This document shows, piece by piece, positions 46,894 to 56,313 of a stretch of 64,000 nt of DNA. This DNA is from Akkermansia muciniphila (GTDB taxonomy: Bacteria > Verrucomicrobiota > Verrucomicrobiia > Verrucomicrobiales > Akkermansiaceae), in assembly GCF_040616545.1 (NCBI RefSeq), contig NZ_CP156688.1, forward strand, positions 1-64,000, read 5' to 3'. The notes below the pieces were generated by a model. It saw only the letters and a program-made list of their open reading frames with translations, was not told the origin of the DNA and made no database searches. The first letter of the stretch is position 1. The number at the start of each line of letters is the position of its first letter. A program made the position numbers and the translations under genes.

Positions 46894-47316
46894 TTAAGTC
46901 TTATCCAAATCCACGTATATATCGGAAGGTTTTATGTCTTCATCCTGATAGGTTTCGAGATTTTTATCGCGTCTTGCCAACTCCTCCAAAGGTTTCAATT
47001 CCAACTTAGCAACAATCTGATCATTTCTTTTTATAATAAGAATTCGATCCTCTATCTTCCAAGTATAGATGACACCTTTGACAGCAGGCAACTTCAGTAT
47101 AGGTATAATAGTCAGTTCTTCCGTACCTGTTTTTTTCTTAAATCCAAAAACACAAAGATGCTTTCGAGCTCCCGATGTACTTGTTTGAATGTTTGAATAA
47201 TACCAAATACAACTCCCTTCTACCTGTCCCATAACAGGAAATGGCGTCCACATCTCGGGTGCACAAATTGCCTTTGGCATACAAAACAGGAAAATAAAAG
47301 AACAAATTATTTTCAT
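46894..47316 (-). CDS. Small exported protein in the Rhs locus
   Basis: A 140-residue protein with signal peptide MKIICSFIFLFCMPKAIC. The mature part is beta-rich and ends with a charged helix-like region (LKPLEELARRDKNLETYQDEDIK). No family is recognised. It lies 58 bases after the 87-residue gene, on the same strand and in the same AT-rich segment, and upstream of the tip-2 terminator. It may be a second immunity protein or belong to a lost tip. Confidence 0.55.
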   Translation of the reverse strand: MKIICSFIFLFCMPKAICAPEMWTPFPVMGQVEGSCIWYYSNIQTSTSGARKHLCVFGFKKKTGTEELTIIPILKLPAVKGVIYTWKIEDRILIIKRNDQIVAKLELKPLEELARRDKNLETYQDEDIKPSDIYVDLDKT

Positions 47317-47374
47317 TATTACACAATAAAAATCTATGCCTCCATAAAAACTAATTTTCCATTATTTACTATTT

Positions 47375-47638
47375 TCATAGGTTAATAATTTTATCAGAGC
47401 TTATTTTTCGATGAATAAGCTTAGTGCCTTGTGAAGCAATTTCATCAAACGGAACAAATATTATCCCTCCTGCTTGAGAACTAGACATCAAAGCGCCGAA
47501 ACAATCAACACCGTAATCATCTCTATCTTTATCGTTATCTATGAATTTCATGATAGTGTTGTGATCCTCACCACTATCTGTTGTAATATGATCACCAATT
47601 TTAATCTCTTCCCCAGAATAATATTTTTTAACATTCAT
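47375..47638 (-). CDS. Small protein directly after the Rhs gene, candidate immunity protein
   Basis: An 87-residue acidic, soluble protein with no signal peptide (MNVKKYYSGEEIKIGDHITTD ...). It starts 25 bases after the stop of the Rhs gene on the same strand, where immunity genes usually lie. The segment GDHITTDSGEDHNTIMKFIDNDKD is strongly acidic, which would suit binding to the basic, Cys/His-rich Rhs tip. No domain is recognised. Confidence 0.55.
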   Translation of the reverse strand: MNVKKYYSGEEIKIGDHITTDSGEDHNTIMKFIDNDKDRDDYGVDCFGALMSSSQAGGIIFVPFDEIASQGTKLIHRKISSDKIINL

Positions 47639-47663
47639 AAATTAATATCTGTTTCTAACTTAA

Positions 47664-50600
47664 TTACTTGGTTGCGATAATCCCTCCTCCTCGCGGCCGC
47701 CCCTGATAAGGAGGAAACCCGGGATCCTCTTCAACAGTAGTGCGCTTGTCAAAGCACCTGCATCCCGCTCGAACTGGAGATTGATTTACTGTAAATACAT
47801 GATAATGTTTAGGCCATTTATAATGTTTTTTATTTCCTTTTTCCACATCGTGACATTGTTGGCGCTGTGTTCCGACAGGAGGTTTGCACGGCATACACCT
47901 TAATTTATAACCACTCTTATCCATAGCTTTTAAGAAAGCAGCAACAGATGCAAATCCTAACATTCTGGCAACAGCTACAATTTCACCACCAGCTAAACCT
48001 TGAATAGCTCCTTCCGATAGAGTATCAATAGTTAATTGTCCCAACCTATCATTCTTAAAAGGAAAAAATAAATATAAGTTTAACCCTACTTCTTCCGAAA
48101 TGGGATCTCTACTAATCCACCTGCCATCCACAGGATTGAGATAACGATAATTGTAATATACCAATCCCATTTCATCATCAGCATACTCGCTTGAGAAACG
48201 GAACGGATTCTGTTCGGCAACATTACCCTCCATCTTGATTACATTACCATAAGGGCCGTATTCGTACAAGCCCCTTCTTCCCACCTGGATTCCAAACAAC
48301 GCCGTCGTGTTTTTCAACAGGTCATGCGTGTAGTACAGGTCTTCCTGGTAAGTTCCTACTTCATCAAACAGGCTCATGATAAGAATGCGTGTTGCTGAAG
48401 ATTCCATCGGGTCCCACAGGTAGGTCTTTTGCAGGACAGGTGTTACTTCCTCCGTTGTATCGGTGGCATCCAGCTCCGCAATTTGCAGGTAGTTGCGGTA
48501 CAGGAAACGTTTACGTGCAACAAGGGTTTCCCCTTCATAAACGGATTTCTCCACACGCCTTCCCAAGTAGTCATAACGGCATTCCACACGCTTGTTACCT
48601 TGCGTAAAGCTCACCGCCTGGTTCAAGGCATTGTAGACAACGGACCATTCTCCTGTAGCTGTCCTGATTTTCGTCTGGTTCCCGGCAGCATCATGTTCCG
48701 GAACGAACACAGCCTGCTCTCCTTCCCCAATGGAAGTATACTGGTTGAGTTCATTGGTTTCATACGAACTGGGAACAGCCGCGCCTTCCCGGGACATTTC
48801 CCGGTTGCCGATATTGTCATAGGCGTAGCTGTAGGTTCCTCCACGGCTCATGGCATCGGCAGTCAGCTCGCCACGGTCATTATACGTGTAGGCGTGTGTC
48901 AAATCAGGACTGGGTGTGTTGAAATAATCCTTTTTTGTCACGGAACGTCCCAGGGCGTCATAGGTATAATCAACCTTGGCCGGATAATTCTGACCTCCCG
49001 GACGCAGATAATCCACTTTAATAACCAGGTCCCGCTTTTCTTCCCGTGTGTACCATCTCTTCAGCGTATTGGGATAGTTCAGCGTCTCCAGTAGACCATT
49101 ATTGGCATTGTAGCCATAGGTAAACGGCGTTGCGGCTTCATTGAGGGCAACGGTTGAGAGCCTTCCGGCATCATCGTAACCCAGCGCCGTCTGCTGAACA
49201 GTAGCATTGCCGTAGTCCAGGCTGTAACCGCCGTCCCTGCCCAGGCTGTCCTTCCGGTACGTCAAGATGCCCGGCGCCAGTCCCGCCGTTGTTTCCGTCT
49301 CCAGTTCATTGTACTGGTTGTAGGAGAATTCCCGGGTTCCGGTATCGTCCGTCACGCGGGTCATCTGCGCCAGATGGTTGTAGGCATAGGCAATGCCAGG
49401 AGTTCCGTCACTGAACGTGACGGACGTGTTCACTCCCTTGGGCAAGTCATATCCATAGGTAGTCCTCACTCCACGGGCATCCGTGGTGTTGGCAACCATG
49501 TTCAGGATATTGTAAGCCGTATCTTCATGGGTTCCATCCGGATAGGTTTTGCGCATCAGCAGGCCGCCAGCCTTGTGGTAGGTCCAGGTGGTCGTGTCCC
49601 CGTCCGTCCGTTCCCTGGGATCGGTCGTAATAGTTTCACCATTTGTCCGGAACGTGCGCATGCTGGTGAGATGGTCGGCATTGTCATAAGAGAAAAAGGC
49701 TGGCTGAAGGGCCGTTCCCCATTCTGCAATCTTTCTCCCCCTCATGTCATAGGCATAACAGGAGGAATGCCCCAGAGCGTCCGTGATGACCGTAGGAGAG
49801 TCGATCGGTTCCCCATAAGCGTAAGTAGTGGCATTCCCCGCAGCATCCGTTACGCTGACTGTCCGCCCGGCGATGTCCTGGACAGTCGTTGTCACATTAC
49901 CACGAGCATCCGTGGAGACGAGAACAATGCCTGTTTCCGTGTAGCTGCGGGCAATACTTGTCGTTACTCCAGCATAATCAGTACGGGACACAGTCATACC
50001 ATCCACAATCAGGGAGCTTTCCGCAGTTTCACAACCCGGGATTTTGTTCTTGCTGATTCGCTTGGCATCTCCGGCATACTCCGTCCAGGAAGCAGTTTCC
50101 TGCCCTCTCGGGTCAGTAGAAACCGTCCTGTTTTCCAATGTCGTGGACAGGGAGGAAATCAAGGCCTTTCCCGTAAGGGAATAGGTTGTTCCCCGGCTGT
50201 TGTTCATAGTCGTGGTCTTGATCTGGTAGATGCCGTCATCCGCCTGTTCAGCCGCATAGGAATAAATCGTGATGCGGGAATTGGTGGCATCGGGATGATC
50301 GTCCAACTTCCATGTTTCCTTCGTTATATTGCCAAAGGCGTCGTATTCCTTCAAGGTTGGAGCCATGGCGGTAGCAGGCGTTCCCGCATCCACCTCCGTC
50401 TTGACAAGATGCCCCCGTTCATCATACGTGAACCGGCTGTAATAGAAACTGCCCAGGGCGTTGGCCGTGGCCGTACGGATGACTTCCCCATAGCCGTTGG
50501 TGATTTCCCGGAACGTTGCTGCCGGGTCTCCTTCAGCCTGCGCTTCCAGCGTGACTTTCCGGATGCCATCCTCAATGATGTCAATCCTGTGGGACAGTTC

Positions 50601-53210
50601 CTTCTGGCCCGTCCCTCCCTCATAGAGAAGAGTACCGTCAGGGGCAGTCGTCCGAATCAAGGTTGCTCCATGGGGAAGCGTCGCCGCCGTCGTTAATCCG
50701 TCGTCGCTATAAGCATAGGACGTAACCCTTCCCAGTTCATCCGTCTTGGAGCTGACGCGCCCCAGCACGTCATAGGCCGTCCGGCGCACAGTACTCATGG
50801 CTCCGATGTCCTTTCTCTCCTCAACCGCACGCCCCAGGGCATCCCTTGTATAGGAGATGATGGTTTCAGGGGCAGTCTCCGTCGCGGAGCGGATCATTTC
50901 TACCAACCGCCTTGCGCTGTCATAGCCGTAGCTGGTCAGGATGCCGTCTTCGTCACGCTGCCATAAAACGCGCCCGTCGCACATCAGTTCCCGTTCCGTT
51001 ATTCGTCCGTTGCCGCGCGTCTTCCTGGTCCAGCGGTTCTGAAGGTCGAACTCGTAGTCGGCGCTGTCCAGCAGCGACCAGGTTCCATCCGTCAGCAGGA
51101 TGTATTCCTCCGTTCTGACCGTGTTGCCCTCCGCCGAGATGAAGGACACCATTCGGCGGCTCTGCCCCGGTACGGGCGCTCCGCCGATTTGCATTTCCTC
51201 CGTCACGGTATAGGCCGCTCCATGCCGGATTGCATGTTCATAGGAATAAACCCTCTGTACGCCGTCAATACCCTGGCGCATCTTGAGGCGTCCCCTGGCA
51301 TACGGATTGGGCGCGGAGGCCAGCCATGTTTCCGTCACTTCCAGCCGCGTTCCTTCAGCCCCAAGCGCGGTCGTCCTTTCTTCCACGCGCCTGACATCGT
51401 TTTCTTCCGTATAGGTATAAAGCGTCTGGCTCAACTGCACGTCCGCCTTGTTCTTTTGCCGAAGTATGGTGGTCACTTCTGCGGGATCGTGATCGTTGAA
51501 CTTCGCTTCGCAGTAGGTCGTCTTCACTCTCTTTTCCGCAAAGCCTTTATACGGAGTGGAAATGAGAGTCTGGCGGCCCAGACGATCCTGTTCGTACTTG
51601 ACTTCGGAACCGTCCGGACGCGTTTCTTTCGTCAGAACCCCGTTGGCGGAATATTCATAAGAAGTCGTGCGGGCCATGCCGGAACCGTAGCCTTCCGTTC
51701 TGCTCATCAGCAGATTGCCTTGCGGGGTGGATTTGTAGCTCTCCATCAGGCTGGAGACCGCCATTCCTTCTTCCCCCATCCGCACTTCCGTCAGCAGGTT
51801 CCATTCCTTTTCGGAGACCTCCGTGCGCGTCCTGACCGTATGAATAGCGGAGTCTCCCGTGCCCTTGCCCAGGCACCATACCTCTCCATTCTTCCACCAG
51901 GTTGTGACAAAATCATTCCTTCCGGGCGTTCTTTCCGTCACGCTCGCCTTGTCCCCTTCTTCATTGCGGGCAAAAACAAAGCGCTTGAACGGCTCTCCCG
52001 TCACGGCATAAAGCCCCGTCGTCTCATCCTTGGCTCCTACTTGGGAAGGAAGGTACAGGGCCAGCGTATAGCCCGCTTCCGTCACGTCCTGCACGCTGGC
52101 AAGACCGTCTGAAATATTGCTTACCTGCCGCAGGGAACCATCTTCCGCATACACCACATCCATGAAGGCATAAAAATCCTCTTTCGTGAGCTGCAGGCCG
52201 CTGGATGCCGTAAAACGCACGGGATCTCCCGTTTCCACGGAATAGACCATCTTGCTGCCATTGGCTTCCGCCACTTCAATGTAAACCGGATTGGAAACGA
52301 CCGGTGTAAAATCTTCTCCCAGCATCCGGGCGCGGTTGGTCAGGCGCGTGTTGTAGCCGATGTTGCCCACACTGCCGTTGTCTTCTTCCCCCTGGGTGAT
52401 GAAGTAATAGGCCAGCAGGGAACCTTTCCGAACGGCTACCATGCAGTTGTTGCTCAAGCCTTCCGTGGGTTTGAGCAATTTGCTGTGCAGCACATGGCGG
52501 AACAACAGGGCGGAGGGGGACCAGAGGCGTTCCGTAAATTCCTCCTCCACGATTTCAATCTGGCTTCCGGGTACGCCGGGCAATCCCCGGAACAGGCCGA
52601 AGTTACACTGCCAGTACATGCTTTCCTGGGAGGCATCTGCCGCCACGTTCGTTCCTGCGGAGGAGCCGGACACCGTGGAGCGGGCCAGCCGGGAGGACAT
52701 GCGGGCGGAGGACGGCGAGGAACTGGGACTGGTTCCCCCGCTAGGGGCGTCCGGGTCCTCACAAACTTCCTTGCCGTCACATCCCTTCTTGCACACCACC
52801 GGCTTGTTTTCTGCGGGCACGATGTCGTAGAGCTCCACCTGGACTCCGTTCAGATAGGAGTCGAAGCGCGAGACGTTGCCGGATTCCGGCTTGTAGTCAA
52901 TGTTGGTGTGGGAAAGGAAGGCCTGGTGCCATCCCGCTTCCAGTTCCACGGTGACAGGATCGGATTCCCGGTATTGTCCCGGATCGGCAATGCTGGCAGT
53001 CTGGCCTCCCAGCGTAAAATAACCATAATCGTCCGCGCCGATTTTGATTTCATAGGAGCCTGCGGTTTCAATTTTGATGTAGCCGTCCCAAAGGGTCGTC
53101 TTTTCGGGAGCGGGAGCTTCCACATTCAAATGGGGCTGGTCGCCTTTCAGTTGACCTTCCCATTTGTCCAAGGGATATTCCGCTTCAAGTAAAGTAACAG
53201 GGGTATTCAT
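47664..53210 (-). CDS. Rhs/YD-repeat protein with PA14-like N-terminus, candidate polymorphic toxin
   Basis: A 1848-residue protein with no Sec signal. Residues 1-135 resemble a PA14 domain (LWDGYIKIETAGSYEIKIGADDYGYFTLGG). A Ser-rich linker (about 155-185) follows, then a long Rhs core with many YD repeats (e.g. DRLGRQTLISTPYKG, YDVLGRVSSKTDELGRVTSYAY, YDNIGNREMS). The hinge is LVYYNYRYLNPVDGRWISRDPI. The last 130 residues are unrelated to the displaced tips and contain CMPCKPPVGTQRQQ, HYKWPKHYHVF and CRCF, a Cys/His-rich module resembling short tips seen on many Rhs proteins. A shell that encloses and delivers its tip is known for Rhs; a toxin here is inference. Confidence 0.85.
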   Translation of the reverse strand: MNTPVTLLEAEYPLDKWEGQLKGDQPHLNVEAPAPEKTTLWDGYIKIETAGSYEIKIGADDYGYFTLGGQTASIADPGQYRESDPVTVELEAGWHQAFLSHTNIDYKPESGNVSRFDSYLNGVQVELYDIVPAENKPVVCKKGCDGKEVCEDPDAPSGGTSPSSSPSSARMSSRLARSTVSGSSAGTNVAADASQESMYWQCNFGLFRGLPGVPGSQIEIVEEEFTERLWSPSALLFRHVLHSKLLKPTEGLSNNCMVAVRKGSLLAYYFITQGEEDNGSVGNIGYNTRLTNRARMLGEDFTPVVSNPVYIEVAEANGSKMVYSVETGDPVRFTASSGLQLTKEDFYAFMDVVYAEDGSLRQVSNISDGLASVQDVTEAGYTLALYLPSQVGAKDETTGLYAVTGEPFKRFVFARNEEGDKASVTERTPGRNDFVTTWWKNGEVWCLGKGTGDSAIHTVRTRTEVSEKEWNLLTEVRMGEEGMAVSSLMESYKSTPQGNLLMSRTEGYGSGMARTTSYEYSANGVLTKETRPDGSEVKYEQDRLGRQTLISTPYKGFAEKRVKTTYCEAKFNDHDPAEVTTILRQKNKADVQLSQTLYTYTEENDVRRVEERTTALGAEGTRLEVTETWLASAPNPYARGRLKMRQGIDGVQRVYSYEHAIRHGAAYTVTEEMQIGGAPVPGQSRRMVSFISAEGNTVRTEEYILLTDGTWSLLDSADYEFDLQNRWTRKTRGNGRITERELMCDGRVLWQRDEDGILTSYGYDSARRLVEMIRSATETAPETIISYTRDALGRAVEERKDIGAMSTVRRTAYDVLGRVSSKTDELGRVTSYAYSDDGLTTAATLPHGATLIRTTAPDGTLLYEGGTGQKELSHRIDIIEDGIRKVTLEAQAEGDPAATFREITNGYGEVIRTATANALGSFYYSRFTYDERGHLVKTEVDAGTPATAMAPTLKEYDAFGNITKETWKLDDHPDATNSRITIYSYAAEQADDGIYQIKTTTMNNSRGTTYSLTGKALISSLSTTLENRTVSTDPRGQETASWTEYAGDAKRISKNKIPGCETAESSLIVDGMTVSRTDYAGVTTSIARSYTETGIVLVSTDARGNVTTTVQDIAGRTVSVTDAAGNATTYAYGEPIDSPTVITDALGHSSCYAYDMRGRKIAEWGTALQPAFFSYDNADHLTSMRTFRTNGETITTDPRERTDGDTTTWTYHKAGGLLMRKTYPDGTHEDTAYNILNMVANTTDARGVRTTYGYDLPKGVNTSVTFSDGTPGIAYAYNHLAQMTRVTDDTGTREFSYNQYNELETETTAGLAPGILTYRKDSLGRDGGYSLDYGNATVQQTALGYDDAGRLSTVALNEAATPFTYGYNANNGLLETLNYPNTLKRWYTREEKRDLVIKVDYLRPGGQNYPAKVDYTYDALGRSVTKKDYFNTPSPDLTHAYTYNDRGELTADAMSRGGTYSYAYDNIGNREMSREGAAVPSSYETNELNQYTSIGEGEQAVFVPEHDAAGNQTKIRTATGEWSVVYNALNQAVSFTQGNKRVECRYDYLGRRVEKSVYEGETLVARKRFLYRNYLQIAELDATDTTEEVTPVLQKTYLWDPMESSATRILIMSLFDEVGTYQEDLYYTHDLLKNTTALFGIQVGRRGLYEYGPYGNVIKMEGNVAEQNPFRFSSEYADDEMGLVYYNYRYLNPVDGRWISRDPISEEVGLNLYLFFPFKNDRLGQLTIDTLSEGAIQGLAGGEIVAVARMLGFASVAAFLKAMDKSGYKLRCMPCKPPVGTQRQQCHDVEKGNKKHYKWPKHYHVFTVNQSPVRAGCRCFDKRTTVEEDPGFPPYQGRPRGGGIIATK
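48284..48378. repeat. 95-base identical direct repeat, copy in the main Rhs gene
   Basis: This stretch, starting CCTGGATTCCAAACAACG, is identical to 46313-46407 in the displaced tip. High similarity extends on both sides for roughly 300 bases in all. It encodes the last part of the Rhs core and could serve as the crossover site for tip exchange. Confidence 0.88.
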
Positions 53211-53674
53211 GATTTTGATTTAATTTGTTTGATATGATAGTGCAGCCGCCTTTGAAAATGCCCGGAAGGCCGGCGGCTGCCATGGAAATTTCCGGAAAAA
53301 ATGGGAAGAGAAGAATGACAGGAAAATCTTTCTTCCCCAAGTGACTGATTTTGTAGGAAGGCATCATGATGAATACCTTACATGGCAATAGTTCCTATCT
53401 CCTTCTAATGATTCCCGTTCTCTTCCCGGGCGGCAACCATCCGGACACGTGATGCTGATGTACTCCTACTTTGTTATCCAAAAAGGCCTCCCTCCAAAAT
53501 AAAAGCGTGCGGCTTTCCCATCCCGTCCGGAAAGCGGTAGCCGCCGTTAAGACAGACTCCGGCAGCCCTATCTGCACCATCCCTTCAACGAAAGAGCCTT
53601 CCTGATGGTCGTTCAGATAAGGCCGGTGTCGGCATTTCGATACGCCGTCCCAATTCTCAACCCGGAATAAACCA
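53211..53674. other. Divergent intergenic region between the Rhs and antiporter genes
   Basis: The 464 bases hold no supported gene; a 95-residue minus-strand frame here lacks any recognisable feature and runs into the permease start. The part next to the Rhs gene is AT-rich and probably carries its promoter, and the permease promoter should lie nearer 53600. No terminator or operator is obvious. Confidence 0.45.
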
Positions 53675-55243
53675 ATGAACAATACGACTCAATCAGGGAC
53701 CTCTCCAACAGGTCCCGCTACAACCAATAACGCTCCGGCGGTAAAATCCGTCCTTCGCATGGGGGTATTTACGCTCGCCATGATTAACGTTTCCGCCATT
53801 GTCAGCTTGCGCGGCATGCCTGCGGAAAGCACGTACGGACTCAGTTCCGTCTTTTACTATATTTTTGCAGCGGTCTTTTTCCTGGTGCCCGTCTCCCTGG
53901 TGGCCGCGGAACTCACTACCGGATGGCCGCAGAAAGGCGGCGTTTACCGTTGGGTAGGTGAAGCCTTCGGCAAGAAATGGGGGTTCCTGGCCATCTGGCT
54001 GCAATGGATTGAGAGCACCATCTGGTTCCCGACCGTACTGACCTTCGCCGCCGTCTCCCTGGCTTTCATGGGACCCGGACAGCGATGGGATGAAGCGCTT
54101 GCCGCCAACAAGTGGTATGTGCTCATCGTGGTGCTGTGCGTGTACTGGGCGGCTACCCTGCTCAACCTGCGCGGCATGAAGACTTCCGCAGGCGTCACCA
54201 AATGGGGCACCATCATCGGAACCATCATTCCGGGCGCCATCCTGATTCTGCTGGGCCTGAGCTATTGGGCCGGAGGCAACCCGATTCTGCTGGACATGAG
54301 CTGGGACAAGCTGATACCGGACATGAGCAATTTCAACAACCTCGTTCTGGCCGCCAGCATCTTCCTGTTCTATGCAGGGATGGAAATGTCCGCCGTACAC
54401 GTGAAGGACGTGAATGACCCCGGCCGCAACTATCCGCTGGCCATTCTGATTTCCGCCATCATTACGGTACTCATTTTCGTTCTGGGCACGCTGGCCATCG
54501 GCTTCATCATTCCCAACTCCCAGATCAACCTGGTGCAGAGCCTGCTGATTTCTTATGACAGTTACTTCAGCTTCTTCGGCCTTGGCTGGATGAACTGGAT
54601 TCTGGCCCTTGCGCTGGCCGTAGGCGTTCTGGCCCAGGTAACGGCGTGGGTGGGAGGTCCTTCCAAAGGCTTGTACCAGGTAGGCCTGGCCGGCAACCTG
54701 CCGCCCGTCATGCAGAAGCGGAACAAGAACAACGTCCAGATGGGCATCCTGCTCATTCAGGGTTGCATCGTCACCCTGCTTTCCATCATGTTCGTGATCA
54801 TGCCTTCCGTGCAGTCCGCCTACCAGATTATTTCCCAGCTTACCATCATCCTGTACCTCATCATGTACATGCTGATGTTCGCCTCCGGCATTTATCTGCG
54901 CTACCGGGAACCGAATACGCCCCGCACCTTCCGCATTCCCGGAGGCAAGACCCTCGGCATGTGGATTGTCGGCGGCCTCGGCTTCCTGGCCAGCCTGGCG
55001 GCCTTCCTGGTGAGCTTCATCCCGCCGAACCAGATTACCGTGGGCAGCAATACGATGTACATTATGCTTCTGGTGGTAGGCACCTTCATCTTCGCCGGCA
55101 TTCCTTTCATCATCCATGCCATGGCCAAGCCCTCCTGGAAGCGGCCTGTGGATCCTGAAGACGCCTTCGAACCCTTCGGATGGGAAAAAACCAATGGAAC
55201 CCATTCTACAGTAACCCCAATCCATCCCATATCCCATGAGTAA
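53675..55243 (+). CDS. APC-family antiporter, glutamate/GABA exchanger-like (GadC-like)
   Basis: A 522-residue integral membrane protein with about twelve hydrophobic helices. The start of helix 1 ([23 protein letters not shown]) and [23 protein letters not shown] are typical of the glutamate:GABA antiporter group of the APC superfamily. Its stop overlaps the start of the glutaminase gene by eight bases (ATGAGTAA), so the pair is co-translated. Together they suggest glutamine import and glutamate/ammonia turnover, as in the glutamine-based acid resistance known from E. coli. No glutamate decarboxylase is in this window. Confidence 0.87.
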   Translation: MNNTTQSGTSPTGPATTNNAPAVKSVLRMGVFTLAMINVSAIVSLRGMPAESTYGLSSVFYYIFAAVFFLVPVSLVAAELTTGWPQKGGVYRWVGEAFGKKWGFLAIWLQWIESTIWFPTVLTFAAVSLAFMGPGQRWDEALAANKWYVLIVVLCVYWAATLLNLRGMKTSAGVTKWGTIIGTIIPGAILILLGLSYWAGGNPILLDMSWDKLIPDMSNFNNLVLAASIFLFYAGMEMSAVHVKDVNDPGRNYPLAILISAIITVLIFVLGTLAIGFIIPNSQINLVQSLLISYDSYFSFFGLGWMNWILALALAVGVLAQVTAWVGGPSKGLYQVGLAGNLPPVMQKRNKNNVQMGILLIQGCIVTLLSIMFVIMPSVQSAYQIISQLTIILYLIMYMLMFASGIYLRYREPNTPRTFRIPGGKTLGMWIVGGLGFLASLAAFLVSFIPPNQITVGSNTMYIMLLVVGTFIFAGIPFIIHAMAKPSWKRPVDPEDAFEPFGWEKTNGTHSTVTPIHPISHE

Positions 55244-56177
55244 CGTCCCTTCCAATGAACAAATACAGACGGCTCTGGACAACGCGTATGCCTACGCCAA
55301 AACCGTCCAGGGAGGCAAAAACGCCTCCTACATTCCCGCTCTGGCTCAAGTTCCTTCCGACCTGCTGGCGATTGCCGTGGTCACTGTCAACGGGGACCTG
55401 CTGACCGCAGGTTCCGCAGACACGCCCTTTGCCATTGAATCCATCTCCAAGGCCTTCAACCTGGCCTATGTCATGGACCTGATCGGAATGAAGGAGCTCC
55501 GCACGAAGATCGGGGCAGACCCCACCGGGGAGCCCTTCAACTCCGTCATGGCGATTGAACTGCACGGCGGCAAGCCCCTCAACCCCCTGGTCAACGCAGG
55601 GGCCATGGCGACGGTCAGCCTGGTCAACGGCTCAGACTCCGATGAAATATGGTCCAACATGATTCATAATTTCAACAACTTCGCCAACACGGCCCTGACC
55701 GTGAACCAGGAGATCTACAAGTCGGAAAGCGCCACCAACCAGCACAACCGCGGCATTGCGTGGCTGCTTGACAGCTACGGCTATTTTTACAATACGCCGC
55801 CCATGATCGTGGACCTGTACACCCGCATGTGCTCCCTGAACATCACCACCTCCCAGCTGGCGCTGATGGGCGCCTGCTATGCCAACGGAGGCGTCAACCC
55901 CGTCAGCAAGAAGCGGGTGGTTCAGGATGTCAACGTTCCTCCCATTCTGGCGGAAATGTGCATGTCCGGCCTCTATGATTCCACAGGGGACTGGATGTAC
56001 AAGGCCGGCCTTCCGGCCAAGTCCGGCGTAGGCGGCGGCCTGGTGGCCGTAGCCCCCGGCAAGCTGGCCATGGCGGCCTTCTCCCCGCCCTTGGACCCCG
56101 CCGGCAACACCGTCAAGGGCCAGGCGGCTCTTCAATCCATTATTAAAGAATTGAATTTGAACCTTTTCCGGAGCTGA
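55236..56177 (+). CDS. glsA: Glutaminase A
   Basis: A 313-residue serine-type glutaminase that hydrolyses glutamine to glutamate and ammonia. The Ser-x-x-Lys motif is in [15 protein letters not shown], and other conserved segments are [25 protein letters not shown] and [25 protein letters not shown]. Length is normal. It overlaps the upstream antiporter gene by eight bases. Ammonia from glutamine can buffer cytoplasmic acid, so the pair may act in acid tolerance as well as nitrogen supply. Confidence 0.96.
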   Translation: MSNVPSNEQIQTALDNAYAYAKTVQGGKNASYIPALAQVPSDLLAIAVVTVNGDLLTAGSADTPFAIESISKAFNLAYVMDLIGMKELRTKIGADPTGEPFNSVMAIELHGGKPLNPLVNAGAMATVSLVNGSDSDEIWSNMIHNFNNFANTALTVNQEIYKSESATNQHNRGIAWLLDSYGYFYNTPPMIVDLYTRMCSLNITTSQLALMGACYANGGVNPVSKKRVVQDVNVPPILAEMCMSGLYDSTGDWMYKAGLPAKSGVGGGLVAVAPGKLAMAAFSPPLDPAGNTVKGQAALQSIIKELNLNLFRS

Positions 56178-56178
56178 T

Positions 56179-56246
56179 CCGGGATGAGAAGGTAAACCCG
56201 CGGAGCCAAGATCCGAAAGGATTCCCGCGGGTTTACTGTATCCCGG
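56179..56246 (+). terminator. Long double-stem hairpin after glsA
   Basis: An outer CCGGGAT/ATCCCGG stem surrounds a perfect 12-base GTAAACCCGCGG/CCGCGGGTTTAC stem. It starts right after the glsA stop and lies between convergent genes. There is no U-tract, so it may be a bidirectional barrier or a 3' end stabiliser. Confidence 0.6.
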
Positions 56247-56313
56247 CCATGTGAAAATAACGCAAGGCGGTGCCTTCTGCGCCTGGCGGAACCCGGTTGC
56301 CGGGCCATAGACA

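Noticed and set aside
43827-53674. Integrative element bounded by a duplicated tRNA-Gly 3' end
   Set aside because: No integrase is present and I could not find a second copy of the tRNA 3' end near the right edge of the region.
53395-53682. A 95-residue minus-strand frame in the Rhs-permease gap
   Set aside because: No signal, domain or ribosome-binding site; it overlaps the start of the permease gene.
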